DNA from: Bathymodiolus brooksi
Taxonomy: Eukaryota > Mollusca > Bivalvia > Mytilida > Modiolidae
Direction of reading: 5' to 3'
Length of the DNA: 64,000 bases
Assembly: GCA_963680875.1 (NCBI GenBank)
Contig: OY804578.1
Location: 26,937,101-27,001,100, forward strand
This document shows positions 13,353-27,347 of the stretch, piece after piece (within the stretch, counting starts at the first letter, position 1; every line of letters starts with the position of its first letter). A program made the translations under genes and the position numbers. The notes under the pieces were generated by a model that saw nothing but the letters and a program-made list of their open reading frames with translations, ran no database searches and was not told the origin of the DNA.

Positions 13353-13856
13353 CAAAACTAGCAAATCTCCTCATGCATTCGCAATGTGCTCTATCAGAAC
13401 CGATCTCCTCAAGCAGGAAAACGAGAAAATTGACAGTTTGTAGATTTATCTAGACTTCAATTTACTTCTGACGAATCGGAATTTATCACCGATTACATTT
13501 AGTCTCCCATGATGAAAAAATATTGAAAATTTAACTTGCATCTTTGTCAAGAACAACTTAGAAATGTAAGAGTGTCACAATTTTCGTCATGTATTTCGTG
13601 GGACGATTGATTTTGCGAGAGTTACACTTCATATACAAGAATAAACTATGCATGCTTCTAATCGTGAAAGCATTCGCCACAGCATAGCATTCTCTGATTT
13701 TGCAATATTCTAGCAGTAAAAAAGAAAATTTCAATTTTTGACATGTACATACCTTGCGAAGCGTCTTCGTGAACTCTCCTCCACCAAAACCTGAAGCTAT
13801 CCTCACGAACTTCTTTGCAGAACCAAGTGTTCTGCTTGTGCCGATTACCAGCCGTG
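13353..13856 (-). repeat. Element A1 right TIR
   Basis: Inverted partner of 5515-6018 with exactly the same length. It has a 249-nt open frame (13806-13558, minus) that is simply arm sequence, also present in A2 and A3. Confidence 0.9.
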
Positions 13857-13861
13857 ATATG

Positions 13862-15858
13862 GTGATCTAATTATTGGAATTTTTCCAATCCTACAAATCT
13901 TTCCTCATAAATGTTGGTAGATTCAGTTAAAATACATGTGAATTGTACTTATGAAACAATATAAGGCTGTGGAAAGCAGATTTAATTGAAAATTATGTTA
14001 TTAAAATTTGGTAATTTAAGCCATCCCGGGAAAATTATATTGACTGCTCAGCATTTTCTGTTAAATTTTTCAAATTTTCAATTTGGATTTCATATTTTAG
14101 AGTATTATTTGGCTGTAACAGTACATTTGAACATCCAGCTTACTTAAACAGTGGGAACAAATTATGTGGAAGCATATATTTATTGAGTTTTGTGAAAAAT
14201 TATAGTTTTGCGACCATAAGAAATTCCAAGACTTGAATATCAATAAATCTTATTTTTGCATATTTGATGGAATTAGAAGGAATTTCAACTGACCAAAAAC
14301 TTATTTTATGCCTTAAACTTGATAATTTATGGGGTTAAAGCATGAATTAACAAAATTAAGAATGATGTAAACTCATTTTATGGACTAAGAAAAAGGGGGG
14401 GGGGGTAAATGCAAACATTTCATAGTATTTAGCTATTAAATATACAACTGAGGCATATATGCGTGTAAAAATTGCTTATTATGTTAGAAATTAGCTTAAT
14501 AACTGCAATATATTAGAGAATAAGTATGTTGTGGTATATTACACAATCTGAACTCAACAGCTGTAAATAAAGATATTTTCATTAAAAACCTTCAAGGGGG
14601 TAACTTTGCACTTGCACATTTATTCTTGCAAATATGAGACAGCCACATACCATAGAGGGTTGTTTGCGGTTGATATTGCCTAAGGAATAGAAATAAGGCC
14701 AACAAAGGGTTAGAGAAGCAAGTTGTGTTGCTCTTTAGGTGTCAAACCTATAATTCACCAATCAGAGCTTAGAACATATACAAAAGTAGTCTCTTTTAAA
14801 GAAAATAGTTCCTTTCGCTTTGTTGTATTGTGACAAATACTGAATGGAATGGAATAATTAAAATTGATAATTGAAGTTAAATATATAAGGATTATCTTGA
14901 GACCAAATATGATGCATTTAGTTGTATTTTAATACCTCTATGGAAGATTTGATGCATGACCTATAATATTGAATTTCCCGGGGATGACCAAGCTATTTTT
15001 AGAGTAGGTGTTTTCCATAGCCTGGCATTTCACTGCAAGACTTTAAACATCCCCTGATATTTTCACAGAATGTAGAGGAATCATGTATGTTTCAGAAAAT
15101 ATATGGTCTTAGAAAGGTTAAAACTTAAGATAAAATAGCCAGGCAAGCTCCAAAAAACACAAATTGAGTAGAAAATGTTAAAGAAATTAATTATAGGTTT
15201 CACACCTTAAGGCAAAAAACATCAAATTGAACTTTTGTTGCTATCGTGTTCAAATTAGCCTAAAAATGTCACAAAAGACACAGAGTGACATTTTTCATAC
15301 AAAAATGTTACAAAATGCATTGTGGTGTCTGATTATATGGTCGAAATGCATGTTATGTAATATTTTGGAATATTGCTCCCAAACACTGGATATACATGGA
15401 TAATTAAGGGTAATAACAAAATTACCGAACTCCGAACAATCTTACAAGGGGAAAGTCAAAACTCATAATTATATAAACAGACAAAATCAGTCAACAACGG
15501 AAAACTGTGAAAACCGTAATGACCTTGACTTGGTACAGGCATTTCTAAAGAAATGGTGGGTTAAATCAGATTTTAAGGCGCCAAACCTCCCGCTCTCATT
15601 ACGGTTCAAAGGTTCCGGCTGTCACTGTAACAGTATTTAAACACAGGAACAAAATAGGTAAAACAGTTGTCAAAGCAGTACCATATTCGGTGACGTAAAT
15701 GTCAAAAATATTTTTACGTCACACATTGACAAAAAAAATTAGAGGGTATTGCAACTCATTTTATTTTTAGTTATGACTTTATAGTTATTGGGGATATGTG
15801 ATTGAATGTGATTTTGCAGTAGAAGGGCATATAATATTGAAAATATTGTTGCTATTAA
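13862..15858 (+). repeat. Satellite monomer 4 (long, split by element A1)
   Basis: The first 54 bp of this monomer lie at 5461-5514. The rest resumes at 13862 after element A1 and its duplicated ATATG. Removing A1 and one ATATG restores about 2051 bp. Penelope-related segment at 15402-15740; G11 at 14395-14405. Shares private variants with monomer 8, for example an extra G in TTTTGCGACCATAAG. Confidence 0.93.
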
Positions 15859-17902
15859 GGAATTTTTTTAAATCTTCATGCGCCACTTTGTCGACTTCAA
15901 ATATAGAATATGGTGATAAAATTATTGGAATTTGTTTAATCCTACAAATCTTTCCTCATAAATTTTGGTAGATTCAGTTAGAATACATGTGAATTGTACT
16001 TATGAAACAATATAAGGTTGTGGAAAGCAGTTTTAATTGAAAATTATGTTATTAAAATTTGGTAATTTAAGCCATCTCGTGAAAATTATATTGACTGCTC
16101 AGCATTTTCTGTTAAATTTTTCAAATTGTCAATTTGGATTTTATGTTTTAGAGTATTATTTGGCTGTAACAGTACATTTGAACATCCAGCTTGCTTAAAC
16201 AGTGGGAAAAAATTATGTGGAAGCATATATTTATTGAGTTTTGGGAAAAATTATAGTTTTGCACCATAAGAAATTTCAAGACTTGAATATCAATAAATCT
16301 TATTTTTGCATATTTGATGGAATTAGAAGGAATTACAACTGAACAAAAACTTATTTTAAGCCTTAAACTTGATAATTTATGGGGTTCAAGCATGAATTAA
16401 CAAAATTAAGAATGATGTGAACTCATTTTATGGATTAAAAAGGGGGGGGGGCTAAATGCAAACATTTCATAGTATTTAGCTATTAAATATACAACTGAGT
16501 CATATATATGTGTAAAAATTGCTTATTATGTTAGAAATTAGCTTAATAACTGCAATATTTTACAGAATAAGTATGTTGTGGTATATTACACAATCTGAAC
16601 TCAACAGCTATAAATAAAGATATTTTCATCAAAAACCTTCAAGGGGGTAACTTTGCACTTGCACACTTATTCTTGCAAATATGAGACAGCCACATACCAT
16701 AAAAGGTTGTTTGCGGTTGATATTGCCTAAGGAATAGAAATAAGGCCAACAAAGGGTTAGAGAAGCAAGTTGTGTTGCTCTTTAGGTGTCAAACCTATAA
16801 TTCACCAATCAGAGCTTAGAACATATACAAAAGTAGTCTCTTTTAAAGAAAATAGTTCCTTTCGCTTTGTTGTATTGTGACAAATACTGAATGGAATGGA
16901 ATAATTAAAATTGATAATTGAAGTTAAATATATAATGATTATCTTGAGACCAAATATGATGCATTTAGTTGTATTTTAATACCTCTATGGAAGATTTGAT
17001 GCATGACCTATAACATTGAATTTCCCGGGGATGACCAAGCTATTTTTAGAGTAGGTGTTTTCCATAGCCTGGCATTTCACTGCAAGACTTTAAACATCCC
17101 CTGATATTTTAACAGAATGTAGAGGAATCATGTATGTTTCAGAAAATATATGGTCTTAGAAAAGTTAAACTTAAGATAAAATAGCCAGGCAAGCTCCAAA
17201 AAGCACAAATTGAGTAGAAAATGTTAAAGAAATTAATTATAGGTTTCACACCTTAAGGCAAAAAACATCAAATTGAAATTTTGTTGCTATCGTGTTCAAA
17301 TTAGCCTAATAATGTCACAAAAGACACAGAGTGACATTTTTCACACAAAAATGTTGCAAAATGCATTGTGGTGTCTGATTATATGGTCGAAATGCATGTT
17401 ATGTAATATTTTGGAATATTGCTCCCAAACACTGGATATACATGGATAATTAAGGGTAATAACAAAATTACCGAACTCCGAACAATCTTACAAAGGGAAA
17501 GTCAAAACTCATTATTATATAAAGAGACAAAATCAGTCAACAACCGGAAAACTGAAAACCGTAATGACCCTGACTTGGTACAGGCATTTCTAAAGAAATG
17601 GTGGGTTAAATCAGATTTTATGACGCCAAACCTCCCGCTCTCATTACGTTCAAAAGATCCGGCTGTCACTGTAACAGTATTTAAACACAGTAACAAAATA
17701 GGTAAAACAGTTGTCAAAGCAGTACCATATTCGGTGACGTAAATGTCAAAAATATTTTTACGTCACACATTGACAAAAAAAATTAGAGGGTATTGCAACT
17801 CATTTTATTTTTATTTATGACTTTATAGTTATTGGGGATATGTGATTGAATGTGATTTTGCAGTAGAAGGGCATATAATATTGAAAATATTGTTGCTATT
17901 AA
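15859..17902 (+). repeat. Satellite monomer 5 (long)
   Basis: 2044 bp. Penelope-related segment at 17448-17784; G10 at 16442-16451. It has GGAATTTGTTTAATCC near its start, a variant shared with monomers 7 and 11 (monomer 9 has it with one change). Confidence 0.93.
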
Positions 17903-19946
17903 GGAATTTTTTTAAATCTTCATGCGCCACTTTGTCGACTTCAAAAATAGAATATGGTGATATAATTATTGGAATTTTTTCAATCCTACAAATCTTTCCT
18001 CATAAATTTTGGTAGATTCAGTTAGAATACATGTGAATTGTACTTATGAAACAATATAAAGTTGTGGAAAGCAGTTTTAATTGAAAATTATGTTATTAAA
18101 ATTTGGTAATTTAAGCCATCTCGGGAAAATTATATTGACTGCTCAGCATTTTCTGTTAAATTTTTCAAATTTTCAATTTGGATTTCATATTTTAGAGTAT
18201 TATTCGGCTGTAACAGTACATTTGAGCATCCAGCTTACTTAAACAGTGGGAAAAAATTATGTGGAAGCATATATTTATTGAGGTTTGGGAAAAATTATAG
18301 TTTTGCACCATAAGAAATTCCAAGACTTGAATATCAATAAATCTTATTTTTGCATATTTGATGGAATTAGAAGGAATTTCAACTGAACAAAAACTTATTT
18401 TATGCCTTAAACTTGATAATTTATGGGGTTAAAGCATGAATTAACAAAATTAAGAATGATGTGAACTCATTTTGTGGATTAAAAAGGGGGAGCTAAATGC
18501 AAACATTTCATAGTATTTAGCTATTAAATATACAACTGAGACATATATGTGTGTAAAAATGGCTTATTATGTTAGAAATTAGCTTAATAACTGCAATATA
18601 TTAGAGAATAAGTATGTTGTGGTATATTACACAATCTGAACTCAACAGCTGTAAATAAAAATATTTTCATTAAAACCCTTCAAGGGGGTAACTTTGCACT
18701 TGCACACTTATTCTTGCAAATATGAGACAGCCACATACCATAAAAGGTTGTTTGCGGTTGATATTGCCTAAGGAATAGAAATAAGGCCAACAAAGGGTTA
18801 GACAAGCAAGTTGTGTTGCTCTTTAGGTGTCAAACCTATAATTCACCAATCAGAGCTTAGAACATATTCAAAAGTAATATCTTTTAAAGAAAATAGTTCC
18901 TTTCGATTTGTTGTATTATGACAAATACTGAATGGAATGGAATAATTAAAATTGATAATTGAAGTTAAATATATAAGGATTATTTTGAGCCCAAATATGA
19001 TGCATTTAGTTGTATTTTAATACCTCTATGGAAGATTTGATGCATGACCTATAATATTGAATTTCCCGGGGATGACCAAGCTATTTTTAGAGTAGGTGTT
19101 TTCCATAGCCTGGCATTTCACTGCAAGACTTTAAACATCCCCTGATATTTTCACAGAATGTAGAGGAATCATGTATGTTTCAGAAAATATATGGTCTTAG
19201 AAAGGTTAAAACTTAAGATAAAATAGCCAGGCAAGCTCCAAAAAACACAAATTGAGTAGAAAATGTTAAAGAAATTAATAATAGGTTTCACACCTTAAGG
19301 CAAGAAACATCAAATTGAACATTTGTTGCTATCATGTTCAAATTAGCCTAAAAATGTCACAAAAGACACAGAGTGACATTTTTCATACAAAAATGTTACA
19401 AAATGCATTGTGGTGTCTGATTATATGGTCGAAATGCATGTTATGTAATATTTTGGAATATTGCTCCCAAACACTGGATATACATGGATAATTAAGGGTA
19501 ATAACAAAATTACCGAACTCCGAACAATCTTACAAGGGGAAAGTCAAAACTCATAATTATATAAACAGACAAAATCAGTCAACAACGGAAAACTGTGAAA
19601 ACCGTTATGACCTTGACTTGGTACAGGCATTTCTAAAGAAATGGTGGGTTAAATCAGATTTTAAGGCGCCAAACCTCCCGCTCTCATTACGGTTCAAAGG
19701 TTCCGGCTGTCACTGTAACAGTATTTAAACACAGGAACAAAATAGGTAAAATAGTTGTCAAAGCAGTACCATATTCGGTGACGTAAATGTCAAAAATATT
19801 TTTACGTCACACATTGACCAAAAAAATTAGAGGGTATTGCAACTCATTTTATTTTTATTTATGACTTTATAGTTATTGGGGATATGTGATTGAATGTGAT
19901 TTTGCAGTAGAAGGGCATATAATATTGAAAATATTGTTGCTATTAA
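17903..19946 (+). repeat. Satellite monomer 6 (long)
   Basis: 2044 bp. Penelope-related segment at 19490-19828. It has the shortest G tract (G5, 18486-18490). Its middle resembles the monomer 1/3 type (CGATTTG, TTGAGCCC variants), so it looks like a mosaic of two subtypes. Confidence 0.93.
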
Positions 19947-21661
19947 GGAATTTTTTTAAATCTTCATGCGCCAGTTTGTCGACTTCAAATATAGATTATG
20001 GTGATAAAATTATTGGAATTTGTTTAATCCTACAATCTTTCCTCATAAATTTTGGTAGAGTCAGTTAGAATACATGTGAATTGTACTTATGAAACAATAT
20101 AAGGTTGTGGAAAGCAGTTTTAATTGAAAATTATGTTATTAAAATTTGGTAATTTAAGCCATCTCGTGAAAATTATATTGACTGCTCAGCATTTTCTGTT
20201 AAATTTTTCAAATTGTCAATTTGGATTTTATGTTTTAGAGTATTATTTGGCTGTAACAGTACATTTGAACATCCAGCTTGCTTAAACAGTGGGAACAAAT
20301 TATGTGGAAGCATATATTTATTGAGTTTTGGGAAAAATTATAGCTTTGCACCATAAGAAATTCCAAGACTTGAATATCAATAAATCTTATTTTTGCATAT
20401 TTGATGGAATTAGAAGGAATTTCAACTGAACAAAAACTTATTTTATACCTTAAACTTGATAATTTATGGGGTTCAAGAATGAATTAACAAAATTAAGAAT
20501 GATGTGAACTCATTTTATGGATTAAAAGGGGGGGGGGGGGAGGGGGCTAAATGCAAACATTTCATAGTATTTAGCTATTAAATATACAACTGAGGCATAT
20601 ATATGTGTAAAAATTGCTTATTATGTTAGAAATTAGCTTAATAACTGCAATATATTAGAGAATAAGTATGTTGTGGTATATTACACAATCTGACCTCAAC
20701 AGCTGTAAATAAAGATATTTTCATCAAAAACCTTCAAGGGGGTAACTTTGCACTTGCACACTTATTCTTGCAAATATGAGACAGCCACATACCATAAAAG
20801 GTTGTTTGCGGTTGATATTGCCTAAGGAATAGAAATAAGGCCAACAAAGGGTTAGAGAAGCAAGTTGTGTTGCTCTTTAGGTGTCAAACCTATAATTCCC
20901 CAATCAGAGCTTAGAACATATTCAAAAGTAGTCTCTTTTAAAGAAAATAGTTCCTTTCGATTTGTTGTATTGTGACAAATACTGAATGGAATGGAATAAT
21001 TAAAATTGATAATTAAAGTTAAATATATAAGGATTATTTTGAGCCCAAATATGATGCATTTAGTTGTATTTTATTACCTCTATGGAAGATTTGATGCATG
21101 ACCTATAATATTGAATTTCCCGGGGATGACCAAGCTATTTTTAGAGTAGGTGTTTTCCATAGCCTGGCATTTCACTGCAAGACTTTAAACATCCCCTGAT
21201 ATTTTCACAGAATGTAGAGGAATCATGTATGTTTCAGAAAATATATGGTCTTAGAAAGGTTAAACTTAAGATAAAATAGCCAGGCAAGCTCGAAAAAACA
21301 CAAATTGAGTAGAAAATGTTAAAGAAATTAATTAAAGGTTTCACACCTTAAGGCAAGAAACATCAAATTGAACTTTTGTTGCTATCATGTTCAAATTAGC
21401 CTAAATATGTCACAAAAGACACAGAGTGACATTTTTCATACCAAAATGTTACAAAATGAATTGTGGTGTCTGATTATATGGTCGAAATTGCATGTTATGT
21501 AATATTTTGGAATATTGCTCCCAAACACTGGATATACATGGATAGAGGGTATTGCAACTCATTTTATTTTTATTTATGACTTTATAGTTATTGGGGATAT
21601 GTGATTGAATGTGATTTTGCAGTAGAAGGGCATATAATATTGGAAATATTGTTGCTATTAA
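19947..21661 (+). repeat. Satellite monomer 7 (short, mosaic)
   Basis: 1715 bp, short form. The first ~900 bp resemble monomers 5 and 9. From about 20.9 kb onward the sequence follows monomer 3. The switch marks a recombination point. G13 A G5 at 20528-20546. Confidence 0.92.
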
Positions 21662-21715
21662 GGAATTTTTTTAAATCTTCATGCGCCAGTTTGTCGACTT
21701 CAAATATAGAATATG

Positions 21716-22219
21716 CACGGCTGGTAATCGGCACAAGCAGAACAGTTTGTTCTGCAAAGAAATTTGTGAGGATAACTTCCGGTTTTGGTGCAGGAGAGTT
21801 CACGAAGACGCTTCGCAAGGTATGTACATGTCAAAAATTAAAATTTTCTTTTTTACTGCTCAAATATTGCAAAATCAGAGAATGCTATTCCATGGCGAAT
21901 GCTTTCACGAATAGAAACATGCATAGTTTATTCTTGTATATGAAGTGTAGCTCTCGCAAAATCAATCGTCCCACGAAAAACATAACGAAAATTGTGACAC
22001 TTGTACATTTATAAGTTGTTCTTGACAAAAATGCAAGTTAAATTTTCAATATTTTTTCATCATGGGAGTCTAAATGTAATCAGGGATAAATTCCAATTCG
22101 TCAGAAGTAAATTGAAGTCTAGATAAATCTACAAACTGTCAATTTTCTCGTTTTCTTGCTTGAGGAGATCGGTCCTGATAGAGCACATTGCGAATGCATG
22201 AGGAGATTTGCTAGTTTTG
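21716..22219 (+). repeat. Element A2 left TIR
   Basis: 504 bp, inverted match to 29622-30125. Carries the same splice-donor-like AAG|GTATGT as A1, after 21819. Confidence 0.9.
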
Positions 22220-22328
22220 TTAATTGTTTTCTGCAAAATTGATCAATTGACACTTTTAAACTCAATACTGATAAATACTCTAAATCAAAATAAACTATTC
22301 TCTGTCCACTTTCACGAGATGCCAGGAT

Positions 22329-22631
22329 TCAAGGGAAAGAGGAAAAGGGGACTGACATTGACTCTTTACAAAAAACCATTTCGATATAGATTGCCTGTAT
22401 CACCGCCAAGAAACGAACAAAAACAAGCAGCAGTACACCAAATTTAAAATCCCGATCAATCAGGTCACCTAGTTTATTAAAAAAATCTCTTTCAATTTCA
22501 AAATATTTATATCCTTTCAAACGGGTTTCCACATCTATTCCAGTCGGGAAGCCACGCACAGATTCCGTAACTCCAACAATGCAAAGTAAAATCCCGAAAT
22601 CAAGGGACGTAGCTCTATTTTTTTTAGACAT
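22329..22631 (-). other. 100-codon open frame beside the A2 left TIR
   Basis: Minus-strand frame with a central stretch GIDVETRLKGYKYFEIERD. It is shorter in A1 (a TAA-creating change upstream), and its core persists in A3 (54745-54512). It overlaps the plus-strand candidate exon, and no domain was recognised. Listed because it is open in all three element A copies over the part they share; coding status is unproven. Confidence 0.2.
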
Positions 22632-24545
22632 GACGCTTTACAAGTGAGCGGCCATGCATTGTTTACGTCGACACCCATGTGTTTTTACTGAATATCTTCA
22701 TAAATAAAACTGAAAGAAGTATTCATTTTTATTGAATCCATTTTTTAAATAAAATTGTAACGTGACTGACGCGTGAATACGTGTATTTATGATATCGTTT
22801 GCTTGAAATCAACGTTGGAACTCGGGATACCGCTGCTGATAAAATGTTGTAAAAAAAAATGGCGCTAAAAATAGACTCTTTAACAAAGTGGAACAATTGC
22901 ATCCCATTGGCTGTTTATTAATAAATTTGGTAAAAATAGCTAGAATCACGTATTAGAGTATGGATTATTTGCATGTTTCCCCCTCATTCGTCACTAGAAT
23001 TCCATATTTGGATGTAAACAAGAAGCACTATATTTCGAGATTCTAACCAAATATTTCTGGGTTTTTTCATAGATTGATCGATCTATTAGGATGAAAATGT
23101 GACGGTTTCTGTTTAAACACGAAAGAACCACTTGACCAATCATGGTCACACATATATAGAGTCATTTTATTCCATTTTAAACAACAAATCTTTCATTTTC
23201 GTTGACTCGTTCCATGGCATTTATGGACATGTCAAAATATTGACATAATTAATAAATACATTTTAGAAATAAAAAGGTCTGCATTATATAATGTATGATC
23301 TTGTCATGCAGAAAATGGTGAAAGATTATGTTAAATTCACTCTAGATTAACATGGCATAGCATAAGGCTACATATTTAGTTCATGTCAAGCATTTACACC
23401 CCCCCCCTTTTTTTTCATTTTCAGTCTGTTTTCCTGAAATACTTATTGATGTGATGTACATGCTACATTTCAGTGCCAATGGCATTGACAACCTCCAGTT
23501 TTAGATCATTGTAGGTATATATATATATATACAGACTGGACATGGGATGTTTATTTTTTTTTAACAAGAGTCTGAAGATACCAAAGGGGCAAAGTAACAG
23601 ATTCTATTAAATAAAAATGATGTTTATTTTCTGTTCGTTTCAGATTCTATGAGTATAAATGCAAAGTTTCCTGTGATGTTTATTGGTTGAATATTTGAAT
23701 AAATAAAAATAAGAATATATGATAAGTCTTATATATATATTCATACATGTTTGAAAATCAATATATATATATATATATATATATATGTTTTTTTTCTTCT
23801 AAAATATCAATGAAGTAAAAAAAATGGACCAGCATTCCAATTATTTTTAAAGTACATCATCAAACAAATGCCATGAGTTTTCAAGACACCTTGTGTCATA
23901 AATTATAATAAAGTCATTCAGAAAAGAACTTTTTGATTGTGTAATTTGTGAAACTTCATCTGAAAGTCAAAAGGTTTATTTCAATTTCAATTGAAAACCA
24001 GGACTTGTCTTAAACATTTCAAGAATGAATTAAATTTCTTTAAAGAATTTGGCCCAGAAGATAAATTATACTATGGTACATATTGTTATAACAGTTGCAG
24101 CACATTTTCTAGGTCAGAAAGTGGAGCTGAAACAAGATCTCAAACTTTTCAATTTCTTATAGATATATTGAACCAGAACTAAGTTGTTGAACAAGTTTCT
24201 ACAGACATTTAGACCTGTATACACTCCAACATGTTGTTGAATTTGTTATTCATGCTTTTTTTTTTAGATGAAAAGGTACTTATGTTGCCTGTTGTTTATT
24301 AGAAATATAATTATCTTTTATCTATGAATATTAATGCCGAAATTTATAAATTTTCTATTACAGAAAAGAATTTTTCAAAATGTGCCCATTTATTAACTTT
24401 TTTCCAGTCATTGGAACAAATAAAATAATTTTTTTAACTTCAATTTTAAACAATATTAACCAATACTTGGTTATTTTGCCAACAGAAAACATATTCATTC
24501 TATTCTAGTCATTTAATTTACTTAGTGAAATTTGGAATTCTGGTT

Positions 24546-24976
24546 TGTCCTTTCATGTGAATGCAAGTATTCTGTATGTGTCTTAAACTTATGTGAATGG
24601 TAGTCATTCAATATGCTCTTTTATGTGAATGCTAGTTATTCTGTATGTGTCTTTTATGTGAATGCTAGTCATTTTGTGTCTGTCTTTTATGTGAATGCTA
24701 TAATCATTCTGTTTGTGAATGTCATGGTGGAAAAATTATTGCAATCTAAGTATCCATATTTTTATAAATGCGGGTAATTTTGTAAATGTCCTGGAGAAAG
24801 AATTATTGCAAACTAAGTACCCATAATTGTAAATGCTGGTCATTTTGTGAATGTCCTGGAGAAAGAATTATTGCAACCTACGTACTCATATTTGTAAATG
24901 CTGGTCATTTTGTGAATGTCAAGGGGAAAGAATTGTTACAACTTGACCACCCATATATGTTATAAAAGCTAGTTTG
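24546..24976 (+). repeat. Compound minisatellite in element A2
   Basis: Five ~33-bp units and four ~66-bp units, one more of each than in A1 (8354-8686). The extra units account for about 98 bp. Confidence 0.85.
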
Positions 24977-26879
24977 TAGTTGTGTCAAACACATGAATAT
25001 TCCAAATACATTGATATTTACATTGTGAGATAAACATGAAACTTAGTAGCTTTCATTCAGATAATATAATTTCCTAATTTCAAGAAAAACATTTGCTTAC
25101 ACTGATTTTTGTTAAATTTGTCTTCATATAATAGGAAGGGTTAAGATATCTGAATACAATTTGTTATGCCCCTTTTTGTCTCAAGGTTTCACTTTATTTT
25201 TAGATTTTAAAAAAAATATAAATTTTTTTACATGTTTTTTTTTACAATATGTTCATATTTTTTCAATTCGCTTAATTTTTGTTTACATGCTTTTATTTTT
25301 TCCACACATTTATTTATTTCTATTTATCTTGTACCTGTTGTATTGAAATTAAATTAAATTGAAATTATTAATTGTTGTACAGTCTTGTATCATAGATGAT
25401 TTTCTTTTTAATTTAAAGTGATAATAAATAGTAATTCCCCAGTCTAAATTACAAAATGCACAATGTCTAAAACAATATTGCAATGCAAATAATTCAATTA
25501 AACTGAAAAATACGGTATTAATACAAGAAAATTAAAAAAAGACATAGACACCCCTTTCCCAAATGAAATATACTCTTTCGGATGTACGCTTAGGTGTCGT
25601 TTATTGTTGATGTTAAGAAACACCACCGATGTGTTCCGAAAGACAATGAATTTCGATGTTTGGCAAATGGTCGATCCGATCAAGGTGGGTGTAGGGCTAA
25701 GTTGAACAATTACATCCCACAAGACATTGACACTAGTTGTCGGTATGACAATGATCCTAGATGATTTCCTCAGGCAATGTATGTTACAGAAAGCCATCAT
25801 ATTGTTTTAATTAAATTTTCTCTTTTAAATAGAACCACCTTGACATTTGTTTTGAAATTGAGTCCACTTCAAGTAGCAAAATTCGATGTTTGTGCACAAT
25901 ATAAATAAAAACTGAAGTGATACAATCAATTTCTATTTATCCATACACATCTTCCGTATATTTTAATTGATTTCAAGCATAAATATTTATTGTAAACCGA
26001 CGTATTTTAAGCGAAGGGTTGAACGTCATTTTTCATCAAAAATGAAGCGAAAGTCACGTGACTGGGACTTGACTTTGGAGCTCTCCTGTCACAGTTGAAG
26101 AGCAGACTCGCAAAAATTCTAATTTTCCGGTCCGTGGAATATTTAAAAATCCAAGGGAGATAATCGTAAATATTTTCCGCTAGATGGCGCTTCACAAACC
26201 CAAACAATTATACATACTTGGAAAATTACGTTTTGTTCTATTAAACCAATGAAAATGATTCAAATATGATTAAAAATCACATTTATATTTATTAATGGTC
26301 ATGCTTTTCAGTCTGGTATAAAATCGGTCTGCGATGAATGTAAAAATAACGGTTTTTTTCTTTACCTCGGAAAATCGTAATTTATTTTTGACGCGTATGT
26401 TTACACTTTTTGCATCTGACAGAATAAAGTTCCCGTGGAGGGAAAAATTAAACAACTGGTTCCTTGGACAGAATAATATCTACACTTCATCGGGTAAAAG
26501 GGAATTTACATCACTCGTAACAGTTTAAGAAAAATAGTCCATATTCCAACGTCACCCAAACAGAGTCAAGGTTGAACAATTTGCTCCTCCCATTTTACTC
26601 GTACAATCAATATTTACACATGTAAACAATGGAATAACGGTAGGCATGTGAGGGAAAACACACTGTTTTGATGTACAATGCAAATTGTCTAGAAATTCGA
26701 TGCATTTATCCCATTCTGTCAATCTCGTGGGTTCACAACTACAACCCGAACTTGGTTATATGCACCCCCTTTTCTGAAATATGCCACCAAAGTCAAACTG
26801 TCAACGGGTGCAGGCCTTTTAGTTTTAGTAAGGGACGGTACCAGGTACCCACTTAAAATGGTAATTGGTACCTCCTAAT

Positions 26880-27347
26880 TTCAAAGAATGTTGTACAGCA
26901 TGTTAACGAGAAGATGTGACTAAGTGCTACTGGCACCTGTCACAGGGGCGAAATCAACCACTGTTTTATACTTTTGTCAAAAATGCATATGCATTCAAAG
27001 ATGATGACTGTATTTGTAGAATGTGTGAGGCTTGATTTAGAAAATCACTCGAAATGTCCCACGATACAGAAGCAACATCAAGCAAATGAAAATATGATTC
27101 AGCCATAGATACAAGCTGTGCATTTGAAACAAATGATTTAAATTTAACAACAGCAAACTTTGACAGCTATGGTAATGTGTCATTTGACCCATGTGAATTT
27201 ACACTCCATACTGCGGCTAATGCAGAAAATAATGACTGTAGTAAAAAACTTGTATGCTTTTTGCAACACATGAACATGTGTGAAAAAAATGGTGACCATT
27301 CGACATCAGTTAATGTTGAGTTATGCAAGTCATGCTTTCAGATTTAG
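26880..27347 (+). pseudogene. Decayed Cys-rich coding frame in element A2
   Basis: Copy of 10592-11059 at an offset of 16,288. It has the first TAA and the TGA in common. Where A1 has TAA at 10790 this copy reads TCA, and three codons later it has TGA where A1 reads AGA. The shared stops came before the duplication and the others followed it. Confidence 0.5.

Larger units (their letters stand above)
5515..13856 (+). mobile_element. Element A1, 8342-bp DNA transposon with 504-bp TIRs
   Basis: Starts CACGGCTGGTAATCGG and ends with its reverse complement, CCGATTACCAGCCGTG. It is flanked on both sides by ATATG (5510-5514 and 13857-13861), and removing it restores the satellite text GAATATGGTGATAT. 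The two arms are 504 bp each. The interior is AT-rich non-coding DNA with a decayed Cys-rich frame (10592-11059), a possible exon near the left arm, a minisatellite and short homopolymer or TA runs. No DDE/D transposase was recognised, so it is either non-autonomous or its coding part is decayed or split by introns. CAC ends with a 5-bp target duplication are known from Transib/RAG-type transposons, but superfamily assignment is open. Confidence 0.9.
4700..14900 (+). repeat. Large duplication, unit 1 (partner 20.9-31.1 kb)
   Basis: Monomer 3 end, element A1 and the first part of monomer 4 match monomer 7 end, element A2 and the first part of monomer 8 at a fixed offset of 16,201 bp (A start to A start). 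Outside about 4.7 and 14.9 kb the two stretches switch to different monomer subtypes, so those limits are approximate. Unequal exchange or conversion between satellite monomers explains this pattern. Confidence 0.85.

Noticed and set aside
5515..13856. Assignment of element A to Transib or RAG-like transposons
   Set aside because: Only the CAC ends and 5-bp duplication agree. No RAG1-like or Transib core residues were recognised, so it is kept as a hypothesis.
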